Assembly: GCF_000429325.1 (NCBI RefSeq)
Contig: NZ_KE386885.1
Coordinates: 213,958-277,957 of the forward strand
Direction of reading: 5' to 3'
Length of the DNA: 64,000 nt
DNA from: Fundidesulfovibrio putealis DSM 16056
GTDB taxonomy: Bacteria; Desulfobacterota; Desulfovibrionia; Desulfovibrionales; Desulfovibrionaceae
Of the stretch, positions 23,053-32,084 are shown piece by piece (the stretch's first letter is position 1; each line of letters begins with the position of its first letter). A program made the position numbers and the translations under genes. The notes below the pieces were generated by a model. The model did not search any database. It had not been told where the DNA came from and worked only from the letters and a program-made list of their open reading frames with translations.

Positions 23053-23478
23053 TCAGGCGTCGCCGCACGGAGACAGCCACGGCAAGAGCGCCTCCAGGCT
23101 GAGCGGTTTGACCAGCACGGCGTCCATGCCGCTTTCCAGGCAGCAGGCGTGCTCCCTGTGTCCGCTGTGGGCGGTCAGGGCCACGATGACCGTGCACTGT
23201 CCGGGGGCGTGATGCTCGCGGCGGATGCGCTCGGCGGTCTCGGGACCGCTCAGCCCCGGCATCTCCACATCCAGAAGGATGAGGTCGTAACTGGCTGCGC
23301 AAAGCTCGGCCAGGGCCGCTTCGCCGCTCTCCACCACTGTGGCCTCATGCCCGGCACGGCTGAGGATCATCCCGGCCAGACGCCGATTCACCTCGTCGTC
23401 GTCGGCCACCAGGATGCGACGCCGGGGAACTGCTTCGTTGCCAGCGGGAGGGCGGGGGACGCTGCTTTCGTGGGTCAT
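23053..23478 (-). CDS. Stand-alone response-regulator receiver domain
   Basis: 141 residues, one CheY-like domain. The acidic pocket (Asp26-Asp28 in LVADDDE), phosphoacceptor Asp70 (LILLDVEMPG), Thr in ALTAHSG and Lys in LVKPLS are all present, so phosphorylation is expected. There is no output domain. The start has an N-terminal Pro-rich extension of about 20 residues. No histidine kinase gene is adjacent. It could act as a shuttle or sink receiver for a distant hybrid kinase; the ordering VEMPGLSGPETAERIR is typical of hybrid-kinase receivers. Confidence 0.88.
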   Translation of the reverse strand: MTHESSVPRPPAGNEAVPRRRILVADDDEVNRRLAGMILSRAGHEATVVESGEAALAELCAASYDLILLDVEMPGLSGPETAERIRREHHAPGQCTVIVALTAHSGHREHACCLESGMDAVLVKPLSLEALLPWLSPCGDA

Positions 23479-23585
23479 GGGGGAATCCTCTTGCAGGGCG
23501 GCGCAGATGCGAAAAACGCGCAGCCGGAGTGGGCAGAGAAGGGAGGAGCGGGCGGACCGCAGCCCGCCCGCGATTCTCGCGCCTG

Positions 23586-23939
23586 TTACTGCTGAGGGGC
23601 GGCAGCTTTTTTGGCTTTGCGGGCCTCGGCCTTTTCACGCGCCTTGCCGCGCGCGGCCGTGAAGTCTTCCTTGGTCAGGTAGCCCTTGTTCTGGGTGTCC
23701 AGCTTGTCGTAGCGCGCCGCTGCGCGCTTCTGGGCGGCGGCCATGAACTCTTCCTTGGTGACCTTGCCGTCTCCGTTGGCGTCCAGCACCTTGAAGGCTT
23801 TCTCGCCGGTGGGGGCGGGAGCGGCGTCGTCAACGGCGGGAGCGGGGGCAGGGGCGGCTGCGGGAGCCTGGGCCAGGGCCATGCCGGAGAGGCTGGCGGT
23901 CAGAGCGAGAGCGAACACGAAGGCGATAACGCGTTTCAT
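23586..23939 (-). CDS. Secreted EF-hand calcium-binding protein
   Basis: 117 residues after a start fixed by AAGGAG. A signal peptide ends near Ala23 (SGMALAQA), then comes an Ala/Pro linker. Two EF-hand loops follow: residues 53-64 (DANGDGKVTKEE, canonical) and 81-92 (DTQNKGYLTKED, with Lys at a normally Asp position). The C-terminus is a basic Lys/Arg/Ala helix. It is expected to be periplasmic and Ca2+ responsive. Function beyond calcium binding is not known. Confidence 0.85.
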   Translation of the reverse strand: MKRVIAFVFALALTASLSGMALAQAPAAAPAPAPAVDDAAPAPTGEKAFKVLDANGDGKVTKEEFMAAAQKRAAARYDKLDTQNKGYLTKEDFTAARGKAREKAEARKAKKAAAPQQ

Positions 23940-24004
23940 GGGGTACTCCTTGAAAATTTGCCCAGCTATAAAGATTCCGCCAAACCTTGTCCAGCTTCCG
24001 CAAA

Positions 24005-24913
24005 TCAACGCATGGCCACGCGCGACTTGAAGAAGAAGTAGGCCACAACGATGATGGTCACCACCGGGGAGACCCAGTGCGGGATGGGTGCGCCGAAGGC
24101 GTCCAGCACCATGATTGTACCCAGGAAGAGCACCGAATACATGGCTCCGTTTTTCAGGAACAGGTATTTTTTGATGGTCTCGACGTTGCGCACTGTGAGT
24201 TCGCGCACCACGTACGCGCCCAGGCCGTTACCGATAAGGATGAGCGGCACGGACAGGGTGAAGGCGAAGGCTCCCAGCACGCCGTCGATGGAGAACGTGG
24301 CGTCGATGACCTCCAGATAGAGGATCTTTGCGATATCGGAGCGGTGCGAGTGCATCAGCTCCCGCTCGCTCTGCTCGGCGTTCTGCTTGAACCCGTGGGT
24401 GATGAAAAAGGCCGTGGAACCCACCACCGCGCCGAACGCAATGGCCGGGTTGATCTTGAGGGCGTACCAGACCACCACCGTGAGGATGAGCGAGGCCACG
24501 GCGTAGAACCACACGCCCTGGCGCATCAGGAAGCGCTCGCCGGGCAGGCCGAAATTCTTCTCCTCCAGGAACACCCAGTGGAAGAACAGGAACACCAGGA
24601 ATATGCCGCCGCCCATGAGCAACGGCGGGGACGCCAGCCTGACGGCCTCCAGGACGCTGGGGTCGGAAGAGAACGTGGCGGTCAGTGCCTCGATGGGGCC
24701 GAGCCCCGGCGTGACCACCCACACGATGAACCACGGCAGCAGCCCGCGCACCGCGAACACCGCGATCAGGATGCCCCACACCAGAAACCAGCGCCGGTAC
24801 TTGGGGCGCATGGTGGAGAGCACTTCGGCGTTTATTATCGCGTTGTCGATGGAGCTTATGGTCTCGAACAGGCACAGGCCGACGACTGTCAGCGAAGCGG
24901 AAAAGATATCCAT
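24005..24913 (-). CDS. DUF475/TerC-like integral membrane protein
   Basis: 302 residues with about eight or nine hydrophobic segments. The early FETISSIDNAIINAEVL and later LEVIDATFSIDGVLGAF carry paired acidic residues in membrane helices, the hallmark of TerC/Alx-type metal transporters. Members of the group (Alx) export Mn2+. It lies 27 nt after a mntP gene on the same strand, which strengthens a manganese-handling role. No strong Shine-Dalgarno is visible at the ATG, so coupling to mntP is possible. Confidence 0.85.
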   Translation of the reverse strand: MDIFSASLTVVGLCLFETISSIDNAIINAEVLSTMRPKYRRWFLVWGILIAVFAVRGLLPWFIVWVVTPGLGPIEALTATFSSDPSVLEAVRLASPPLLMGGGIFLVFLFFHWVFLEEKNFGLPGERFLMRQGVWFYAVASLILTVVVWYALKINPAIAFGAVVGSTAFFITHGFKQNAEQSERELMHSHRSDIAKILYLEVIDATFSIDGVLGAFAFTLSVPLILIGNGLGAYVVRELTVRNVETIKKYLFLKNGAMYSVLFLGTIMVLDAFGAPIPHWVSPVVTIIVVAYFFFKSRVAMR

Positions 24914-24940
24914 GGCAGGCCAGTTGGGTATTTTGGAGGG

Positions 24941-25531
24941 TTAGGACAGGAATGCCGAAAGCGCGTCGTGCTCCAGGAGGATCTTCACCCCGATGCCGAT
25001 GAGCGTCACTCCGCCCACGATCTCGGCGTAGCGACTGACGGCGCTGACGTGCCCGGCCATGCAGCCGATGCGCACGCCCAGGGCCGTGATGGCGAAGCAC
25101 ACCACGCCGATCACCAGGGCCGGGAACCAGATGGGCTCGTTCAGCACCGCAAAGGACAGGCCAACGGCCAGCGCGTCGATGCTGGTGGCCACGGCCAGGA
25201 CGATGAGCTGAAAGCCCCTGGTGGGGTCCTTGGGCGGGCATTGATCGTCCGTGTCCTCGCCCTTGAGGGCCTCGTAGATCATCTTGCCGCCCACCAGGGC
25301 CAAAAGGCCGAACGCGGCCCAGTGGTCGAAGGATTCGATGTAGTCGCGCACGGTGAGGCCGAGCATCCATCCGGCCACGGGCATGGCCGCCTGGAACACG
25401 CCGAAGGCCAGCGCCATGCGCAGCGTCTGGGAGGCGCGCGCCTGGCGCAGACAGATTCCCGTAGCCAGGGCCACGGCAAAGGCGTCCATGGCCAGGGCCA
25501 CGGCTATGGCCAGGAGGGTCAGGAAAGGCAT
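24941..25531 (-). CDS. mntP: Manganese efflux pump MntP
   Basis: 196 residues, six hydrophobic segments. The two conserved Asp-containing motifs are AVALAMDAFAVALATG (helix 1) and VATSIDALAVGLSF, which face each other in the inverted-repeat fold and bind Mn2+. A Cys-Pro-Pro linker separates the halves. It exports Mn2+ across the inner membrane. I searched the upstream 165 nt by eye for a yybP-ykoY (Mn) riboswitch and did not find its conserved blocks. It is followed by the DUF475 gene. Confidence 0.95.
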   Translation of the reverse strand: MPFLTLLAIAVALAMDAFAVALATGICLRQARASQTLRMALAFGVFQAAMPVAGWMLGLTVRDYIESFDHWAAFGLLALVGGKMIYEALKGEDTDDQCPPKDPTRGFQLIVLAVATSIDALAVGLSFAVLNEPIWFPALVIGVVCFAITALGVRIGCMAGHVSAVSRYAEIVGGVTLIGIGVKILLEHDALSAFLS

Positions 25532-25697
25532 GGGAAGTCCTTGGGGGTGCTGCTTTGGGGCGTACGCCGCGAGCCCGGAAAGCTAGCAGCAGGGGGCGCG
25601 ATGGGCAAGCCTTTGAGAGGCTGCCGGGCGTTAAAACGCCGTCGCGCCCGCCTCCTGCCGGAGACGGGCGCGATGCGCGGGTGCTGGCGGGCCTTGG

Positions 25698-25940
25698 CTA
25701 ACGGCAGGCGCCGTGCCAGGCAACCAGGCTGAAGGGGATGTAATCGTTGTCGGGGTCCTCGGCGTAGCGGACGCCGAGCGGGGAGCCTTCTTCCGCGTGG
25801 CGGATGCAGCCGGGCGAACCCTTGAAGAATGTGCACTCATTGTTGTTGCACACGAGGATCTCTCCCCAGCCGGACTCGGGCGGCCCGAGCCAGGGATCGA
25901 GGGCGACGCCGCAGTGCGGGCAGCAGCGGGTATCGGACAT
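25698..25940 (-). CDS. Small zinc-ribbon-like protein of unknown function
   Basis: 80 residues. The N-terminal CPHCG and a second pair in LVCNNNECTFFKG give a plausible four-Cys zinc ribbon; further Cys residues are in SPGCIRH and at the penultimate position. AGGAG lies 8 nt before the ATG at 25940. The C-terminal DPDNDYIPFSLVAWHGACR reads like a conserved tail. I do not recognise a named family. Probably cytoplasmic. Confidence 0.7.
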   Translation of the reverse strand: MSDTRCCPHCGVALDPWLGPPESGWGEILVCNNNECTFFKGSPGCIRHAEEGSPLGVRYAEDPDNDYIPFSLVAWHGACR

Positions 25941-26088
25941 GGCGGACTCCTTGAAATCGATGGTTGGCGGACTTGAACGCCGCGCCAGTGATGTATGCAC
26001 GAACTCCCCGGTGTCAAGACTGCCCGGCCCGCACGGCCTGAATAAGCCGTACGGGCTGGGCGCCTGGAAACGTGTCCGCCGGAGGCGG

Positions 26089-26766
26089 CTAGGGAATGAT
26101 GGGGTTCAGGTTGTCGCGTACCCAGTAGAGCAGCGTGTACTTCTTGGACATCTCGTCCACCAGGGTGGTCAGCACGGCCTTGTCCGGGTCCTGGATGCGG
26201 ATGTACACGTCGCGGCGTCCCTCGTCGGCGTGGGAGAAGGAGGTCAGGACGCTTATGACCCGCGCTTCGTAGGTCTTCAGGTCGTCCAGCACCGCCTTGA
26301 GCGAACCGGGGGCGTTTGGCAGGCTGAAGGCCAGCTGCACGCCGCCCTCGGTGACGCCGGTGATCTGCACCAGCACCTTGAAGACGTCGGAATCGGTGAT
26401 GATGCCGACCACCTTCAGGCTCTCGTCCACCACGGGCAGGCCGCCGAAGTTGTTGTTCATCATGAGCACGGCGGCTTTTTCCACGGTCTCCGAGGGTTTG
26501 ACCGCCAGGGGGGTCTTGGTCATGATGTCTTTGACCTTGATCTCGGAGAGCAGGTAATAGAGCTCGTGCATGTCCAGCGAGGTGGCCTTGGAGGGCGAGG
26601 CCTCCTTGAGGTCGCGGTCGGACACGATGCCCAGAAGCCGACCGGAATCGTCCACCACGGGAATCCTGCTGATCTTGTGTTCGCGCATGAGCTTGGAGGC
26701 CTTCATCATGGAGGTCTCGGGGCCCACGGTGATCACTTCCTTGGTCATCCAGTCGCGTATAAGCAT
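26089..26766 (-). CDS. Two-CBS-domain protein with C-terminal ACT-like domain
   Basis: 225 residues. CBS repeats are at about 1-60 (WMTKEVITVGPETSMMKA to GIVSDRDL) and about 75-130 (IMTKTPLAVKPSETVEKA to GIITDSDVF). The remaining 90 residues (QLAFSLPNAPGSLKAVLDDL) form an ACT-like ligand-binding domain, the AcuB-type arrangement. It would sense an adenine nucleotide with the CBS pair and an amino acid or other small molecule with ACT. The start at 26766 has AAGGAG at 7 nt; an upstream ATG does not. Confidence 0.88.
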   Translation of the reverse strand: MLIRDWMTKEVITVGPETSMMKASKLMREHKISRIPVVDDSGRLLGIVSDRDLKEASPSKATSLDMHELYYLLSEIKVKDIMTKTPLAVKPSETVEKAAVLMMNNNFGGLPVVDESLKVVGIITDSDVFKVLVQITGVTEGGVQLAFSLPNAPGSLKAVLDDLKTYEARVISVLTSFSHADEGRRDVYIRIQDPDKAVLTTLVDEMSKKYTLLYWVRDNLNPIIP

Positions 26767-27056
26767 GAGCTGTCTCCTTTCATGCAACTAGGCTCGCCAT
26801 TTGGAGAACATAGCAGAAGGCGGTCGCCGTGGGCAACGCCTCCGGGGCGGTAGGATTTGTATTTTTTCGCCTTTTCGTCATTCTTTTTCCGCGCGTGTTC
26901 CGCCCTCCGTGATGATGGCTTCTCTCAGCTTCTCTCCATACGCGATCGATTCAGACTCGCTGGCCATTTCCGTGACCTGCCCGGATTCGCACTCTGTGTC
27001 CGGGTTTGAGTCGGCCTCGCTCGCGCAAAGAACGCAATTGCCACGAGGGGTTTGTG

Positions 27057-27326
27057 ATGTTCCGTTCTATCGTTGTCGGTTTGATTTTGCTTGTCGCGAT
27101 TCCGGGTTGCGCCGAGAACAGGACTGTAACCATTAGAGGCCCACTCCTCGTTGGTACGAGTGACTCCGGAATTGTTGGCCTAAGCCACGGCGGCGTCTTC
27201 TTGACAGGTCATGAAATTGCACAAACAATATTCTCAACCTGTATATTCAAGACTGAATGTGAGACTATCGACATCCAGGACACATCGAGAACAGTTACCG
27301 TATTTGATTATTTTCCAGTCAGGTAA
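27057..27326 (+). CDS. Small putative lipoprotein
   Basis: 89 residues. A short hydrophobic signal ends in Ile-Pro-Gly-Cys at about residue 18, a plausible lipobox. The mature part has two more Cys residues (STCIFKTEC). GAGGGG precedes the start. The gene is AT-richer than its surroundings. Its 3' end overlaps that of the convergent membrane-protein gene by 19 nt. No family recognised. Confidence 0.6.
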   Translation: MFRSIVVGLILLVAIPGCAENRTVTIRGPLLVGTSDSGIVGLSHGGVFLTGHEIAQTIFSTCIFKTECETIDIQDTSRTVTVFDYFPVR

Positions 27327-29245
27327 ATCATCATCGGTCGCGACTTGTTGAAGTAGAGTTGTGAGTTGCCTTTCAAATGAAAGGTGATGCGTATTCTGTC
27401 ACCGCGTGTGGCAAAGTGCTCGGAAGCGTGCATCTCCCAGATGCCCGACCATTCACGACCAGGAAGCGTCGGGCAAATCCAAGTCCGCTCTAAGCCCTCA
27501 GCCCCACTGGACACCGTAATGGAAAGGCTGGATCCGTCGGAGTGGTTCAGTCTGGGGAAAAGGGACAGCTCGAGTTCCTTAATGCTGGAGCGTGTCTCCA
27601 CCTCAACGGTCAGGTTCGCGGGCAAGGCCTGGTCGTGTGGTTCGATGTGATCCTCGGCAACCCGGATGTTTTCTTCCGCCAAAAGTTTCATCGAAACATC
27701 ACCGACCTGAATCGGCAACGACAGGGAGGAGATTGGAACGATGGAGTCTTCGGGGCGCGGGGCGTAGAGTTCATACTGTCCCATGACCCCCTGAGAGGCA
27801 TAATAGCCTGACATGAGCCACGTCATGTTTTGGGGGATGAAATTGTTGGACAAGACTATGATAGCGTATTCACGGCCTGCAATGTTCCGAGCCAACGAAG
27901 AGTCCGAAAAGGCCCAGAATCCGGCTTTCTCAAACAGACCGAGCTCAATGGCGTCGAAGAACACCAGCTTGGATTCAAGCCCCTGCCCCAGAAACAACTG
28001 CCCACCCTCAGTGTTCACTAGAATCGGCCCTGGCGTCCGGCGCAGGCGTTCCATAAGTCCTTCGCGCACGCCGGAAAATTTGCCCAGGTGCGGATTGTCC
28101 AGAATCGCCCGGGAAAACGTGTGCCCGCCGTCCAGGTTCACCAGGATGAACAGAACTGCTGCAGCGAACGACCCGGCTTTGGGGAGGCGCACGAACCTTC
28201 CGGCAAGCATGCCGAGGCAGGGGTACATGAGGATGATCAGGCCTAGCGCGTAATTGTAGTCCGCGCCCCAGGTGCCGAGAAGGCGCAGGACGAAGGGCAG
28301 GTTGAGCAGCAGGAGCAGCAAGGCAAAATCGAGCCGCAGTGACAGGAGACAGGCGATGGCCCAGCCCCCTGTGAGCGCTGTCTTCCAGGCCGTCACTTCC
28401 CACAGCGTGCGCGCGCGGCCCAGGAGGTTTTCCATGGTAAAAATACCGGGGACCTCGCCCATGCGCGCCGGATACTCGACGATGTCGGTGAAAAACTGTC
28501 CGTGGGTCATCTCGTTCAAGACAAACCCCGGCACCACGGTAAAAACGGCCAGGGCCCACAAATAGGTGATAAGATTGCGCCGCTCTTTCGGACCCTTGAG
28601 CAGGCCGTAGAGCAGGGTTCCCAGGATGAAGGGCAGGGTTTGCTGTTTGGTGAAGAGAGCCATGGCCGCAAGTAACGCCGCCCAAAACGATTCCCGAGGC
28701 GTTTGCGCCCGCAAGAACAGGTATGCTCCGCCGAGAGCTAGCGCGTGAGCCGTCATGTCCGGCCGGGCCTGCGCACCCCAAGTGGTGAAGGCGTCGGCCA
28801 GAAACGACAGCCCGGTGATGGCGGCGATCAGCCGGTTGCCCGTGGAGTGATTGGTCCAGGCCATGATCAGGCCCGCCACCACGCCGGTGGACGCCAGGCT
28901 CACAAGCCGTCCGGCGAGCAGGAAATCGTCGGTCGCATGCGCCGTGACCAGGGTGAGCAGGTGGTACAGGGGCGGATAGATGGTGACGATGAAGGACGTG
29001 CCAGGCTGCACGGGATAGATGGAGGCAGCGTTGCCCAGCATCCAGGCCTTGACCGCTTCACGCCCCTCCATGGGGTTGACGAAGTAGGGATGGGCCAGGG
29101 TGTACCATTCGTAAATAAGCCGTTGTGTGAGTCCCTTTGCCACCAAGGCCGTGAGAAGGGTCGCCGCGCAGCCGATTAGCAGCAGCCAGAATGCTTGCGA
29201 CGTGCGGACCTGAGGGACTCTCCCGGATGAAGGAAGGATGTGCAT
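27308..29245 (-). CDS. GT-C-type polytopic membrane glycosyltransferase-like protein
   Basis: 645 residues. About ten membrane helices fill residues 17-400, followed by a soluble C-terminal domain of about 230 residues with beta-rich sequence. The first periplasmic loop has NPMEGREAVKAW with an acidic residue (Glu60) where GT-C enzymes carry their catalytic carboxylate; RPDMTAHAL is a second conserved-looking loop. GT-C enzymes transfer sugars from polyprenyl-phosphate donors outside the membrane. No glycan-pathway genes are adjacent, and the acceptor is unknown. Confidence 0.72.
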   Translation of the reverse strand: MHILPSSGRVPQVRTSQAFWLLLIGCAATLLTALVAKGLTQRLIYEWYTLAHPYFVNPMEGREAVKAWMLGNAASIYPVQPGTSFIVTIYPPLYHLLTLVTAHATDDFLLAGRLVSLASTGVVAGLIMAWTNHSTGNRLIAAITGLSFLADAFTTWGAQARPDMTAHALALGGAYLFLRAQTPRESFWAALLAAMALFTKQQTLPFILGTLLYGLLKGPKERRNLITYLWALAVFTVVPGFVLNEMTHGQFFTDIVEYPARMGEVPGIFTMENLLGRARTLWEVTAWKTALTGGWAIACLLSLRLDFALLLLLLNLPFVLRLLGTWGADYNYALGLIILMYPCLGMLAGRFVRLPKAGSFAAAVLFILVNLDGGHTFSRAILDNPHLGKFSGVREGLMERLRRTPGPILVNTEGGQLFLGQGLESKLVFFDAIELGLFEKAGFWAFSDSSLARNIAGREYAIIVLSNNFIPQNMTWLMSGYYASQGVMGQYELYAPRPEDSIVPISSLSLPIQVGDVSMKLLAEENIRVAEDHIEPHDQALPANLTVEVETRSSIKELELSLFPRLNHSDGSSLSITVSSGAEGLERTWICPTLPGREWSGIWEMHASEHFATRGDRIRITFHLKGNSQLYFNKSRPMMIYLTGK

Positions 29246-29371
29246 AATGAAGAGCTCGCGAGGGATTCAGATACTTCGAATGGCAATGCGTAAAATCAAT
29301 AGCTTAATATGCCATAGGAACTTATGCAGCACAACGTGCAGCTTTGTGCTTGCTTACGCGAAAGGCAGGCC

Positions 29372-29494
29372 ATGGAGATCGAGCTGTTGCGGGAGAAGCT
29401 CGCCCGCATGGAGCAAAACCGCCCTTTGGCTCACAGGCGGCCGAGGAAGCGAGCCGTACCTCTTCCGCCTTCGCAGGCAAGCCTTTCGGCGTGA
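29372..29494 (+). CDS. Possible 40-residue basic small protein (doubtful)
   Basis: Within the otherwise empty 29246-29650 gap, an ATG opens 40 codons beginning MEIELLREKLARMEQNR, with an amphipathic start and a basic Arg/Lys/Pro-rich second half, ending in TGA. Upstream AGGC is a poor ribosome-binding site. It may be a random frame; the rest of the gap shows no other feature. Confidence 0.25.
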   Translation: MEIELLREKLARMEQNRPLAHRRPRKRAVPLPPSQASLSA

Positions 29495-29650
29495 CCAGGG
29501 TTTGCCGCATCTGGGACGTAGCCCGTTCACGATCACGACCTGCCCTGGCCTTTGCATTCGCGAACTTGCCCTCAGGCCCCGCCCGCGTTATTGTTTCCGG
29601 TAGCGCCCGCAGCAGGGCGGCCAAGCCTTGAAACCCCAACCCAACACTCC

Positions 29651-32077
29651 ATGCCCAAAATTTCCTCGCTTCCCCTGGACAGGCTCCGTGCCGTGTGCCC
29701 TCCCGACGCCATCCCCTACGCCGACAGCACCGAGATACCGCAGGGCGGAGCCTCCATGGCCGAGCTCCAGCCGCGCGCGCTCTCCGCGCTCGAACTCGGC
29801 CTCACGCTCACCGGACGCGAGTACAACATCTACCTCGCGGGCGACCCCTACCTTGGGCGCACCTATTTCCTGAAGAGCTTCCTGACCCCGGTGGCCGCCA
29901 ACGCCCCCACCCCGCCGGACATCGTCTACGTGCACAACTTCGACGACCAGGACCGCCCCCAGGCCCTGCTGCTGCCGGCAGGACAGGGCCGCGTGCTCAA
30001 GGCCGACCTGGCCAAGGCCGTGACCGCCATCCGCGAGGAGATCCCCACCCGCTTCGAGCAGGAGGGTCACATCGCCAAGCGCCAGGTGCTGGTGCGCGAT
30101 TTCCAGTCCGCCCGCGAGGACCTCTTCGCCGAAATGGAGGAGCGCGCCCAGGACCAGGGCTTCAACCTGGACGTGGACGAGCAGGGCGGCCTGACTCTCT
30201 ACCCCCTGGTGGAAGGCAAGGTGGTCAGCGACGAAGACTACGAGCGCATGGACCCCGAGACCCGCAAGGATTTGAAAGCCCAGGGCGACCAGATCATGAC
30301 CGACATGGGCGGCTACCTGCGCACGCTCTCCGCCGAGGACCGCGCCTACCGCGACCGCGAGAAGAAGCTGGACCAGGAGACCGCCGCCGAGGTGGCCGAC
30401 TACCATCTGGCCGGGCTGCTTACGGCCTTCGAGGCCAACCCCGAGGTGCTGGCCTTCGTGAACCGCGTGCGCCAGGACGTCATCGAGAACTACGAGGGCT
30501 TCCTGGCCAAGGAAGCCCCCCCGGCCATGCCCCCCGGCCAGCCCGACCAGGGCAACACCGGAGACGCCCTGGAAGAGCGCTACGAGGTGAACCTCTTCGT
30601 GGACAACTCCAAGAGCGAGGGCGCGCCGGTCATCATCGAGGACCACCCCAACCATCACAACCTGCTGGGCTGCGTGGAGCGCGAATCCGACTTCGGCGCG
30701 CTCTACACCGACCACACCCTCATCAAGCCCGGCTCGCTGCACAAGGCCCTGGGCGGATATCTCGTCCTGCGCATCGACGACCTGGCCCACGGCGGTCAGG
30801 CCTGGGAGGGCCTCCTGCGCGCGCTGCGCTCCGGCCTGTGCCGCATCGAGGACCCCACCGAGGGCGAGCAGGTGCGCACCCGCACCATCGAGCCCCAGCC
30901 CCTGCCCGTGAACGCCAAGGTCATCCTGGTAGGCTCGGACGAGGCCTATGAGATGCTTCTTTACGGCGACGAGCGCTTCCAGAAGCTCTTCAAGCTCAAA
31001 GCCCACCTGCAGGACCACGTGCCCCGCACCCCGGAGAACGAGCTGCGGCTTTTGGGCTTTTTGGGCCGCATCATCGCCGAGGCCGACCTCAAGCCCTTCA
31101 ACCGCGAGGCCCTGGCCGCGCTGGTGGAGCAGGCTTCCACCCTGTGCGACGACCAGTCGCGCCTGACGCTTCGCCTGCCGCTCCTGCGCGAGCTCATGTG
31201 CGAAGCCTCGGCCCTGGCCACCCTGCGTGGCAAGTCCCTGGTGGACGGCGAGGTGCTGCGAAGCGCCCGCGACGCCCGCATGTTCCGGGCAAACCTCCTG
31301 GAGGAGGAGTTCATCGCCGAATACGACCGGGAGATGATCAAGGTCGCCACCACGGGCAGCGCCGTGGGCCGGGCCAACGGCCTGTCCGTTCGCATGTACG
31401 GCGACTTCGCCTTCGGCCTGCCGCACCAGATCGCCTCCACCGTGGGCGTCGGGCACGGCGGTATCCTGGACCTGGAACGCGAGGCCGAGCTTGGCGGCCC
31501 CATCCACACCAAGGGCATGATGATCCTGAAAAGCTATCTGGTCAGCCAGTTCGCCCAGGACAAGCCCGTGGTGCTCACCGGCAGCCTGTGCTTCGAGCAG
31601 AGCTACGCCGAAGTGGAGGGAGATTCGGCCTCGGGCGCTGAACTGGCCGCGCTCCTCTCGGCGCTGTCCGGCGCGCCCATCGATTTGTCCTTCGCCTTCA
31701 CCGGCGCGGTCAGCTCCTCCGGGGCCATCCTGGCGGTTGGCGGCGTGAACCAGAAGATCGAGGGTTTCTTCGAGGTCTGCCGCCGCCGGGGCCTGACCGG
31801 CAACCAGGGCGTCATGATCCCCAAGGACAACGTGGTGAACCTGATGCTCAAGGAGGAGGTGGTGCAGGCCGTGGCCGACGGCAAGTTCCGCATCTACCCC
31901 CTGGAGACCATCGAGCAGGCCATGGAGATACTCACCGGACTGCCCGCCGGGCAGCGCGGCCCGGACGGCAAGTACCCCGAGGGCACGCTTTTCAAGCTGG
32001 TGGACGACAGGCTGGCGGCGCTTGCCTCGCTTGCCTTCAAATGGGCCGGAGCCGGCCGAATCCCTTTCGAACCGTGA
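29651..32077 (+). CDS. LonB-like ATP-dependent protease
   Basis: 808 residues. An AAA-type N-terminal region has the nucleotide-binding loop AGDPYLGRTYFLKSF, in which Arg-Thr replaces the usual Lys-Thr. A long coiled insertion (about 115-320) follows, then the rest of the ATPase, then a Lon-type proteolytic domain. The catalytic dyad is Ser659 (GDSAS) and Lys702 (NQKIEG), 43 residues apart, the same spacing as S679/K722 in E. coli Lon. It is soluble, with no membrane segment. There is no Shine-Dalgarno at the ATG. It heads a seven-gene co-directional run. Confidence 0.9.
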   Translation: MPKISSLPLDRLRAVCPPDAIPYADSTEIPQGGASMAELQPRALSALELGLTLTGREYNIYLAGDPYLGRTYFLKSFLTPVAANAPTPPDIVYVHNFDDQDRPQALLLPAGQGRVLKADLAKAVTAIREEIPTRFEQEGHIAKRQVLVRDFQSAREDLFAEMEERAQDQGFNLDVDEQGGLTLYPLVEGKVVSDEDYERMDPETRKDLKAQGDQIMTDMGGYLRTLSAEDRAYRDREKKLDQETAAEVADYHLAGLLTAFEANPEVLAFVNRVRQDVIENYEGFLAKEAPPAMPPGQPDQGNTGDALEERYEVNLFVDNSKSEGAPVIIEDHPNHHNLLGCVERESDFGALYTDHTLIKPGSLHKALGGYLVLRIDDLAHGGQAWEGLLRALRSGLCRIEDPTEGEQVRTRTIEPQPLPVNAKVILVGSDEAYEMLLYGDERFQKLFKLKAHLQDHVPRTPENELRLLGFLGRIIAEADLKPFNREALAALVEQASTLCDDQSRLTLRLPLLRELMCEASALATLRGKSLVDGEVLRSARDARMFRANLLEEEFIAEYDREMIKVATTGSAVGRANGLSVRMYGDFAFGLPHQIASTVGVGHGGILDLEREAELGGPIHTKGMMILKSYLVSQFAQDKPVVLTGSLCFEQSYAEVEGDSASGAELAALLSALSGAPIDLSFAFTGAVSSSGAILAVGGVNQKIEGFFEVCRRRGLTGNQGVMIPKDNVVNLMLKEEVVQAVADGKFRIYPLETIEQAMEILTGLPAGQRGPDGKYPEGTLFKLVDDRLAALASLAFKWAGAGRIPFEP

Positions 32078-32084
32078 GGCGATA

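Noticed and set aside
25532-25697. yybP-ykoY manganese riboswitch before mntP
   Set aside because: Conserved GGGGAGTAGC-like and CCACCGGG-like blocks not found by eye.
29322-29639. A 105-codon minus-strand frame in the gap before the LonB-like gene
   Set aside because: No ribosome site, no motif, composition of random GC-rich sequence.
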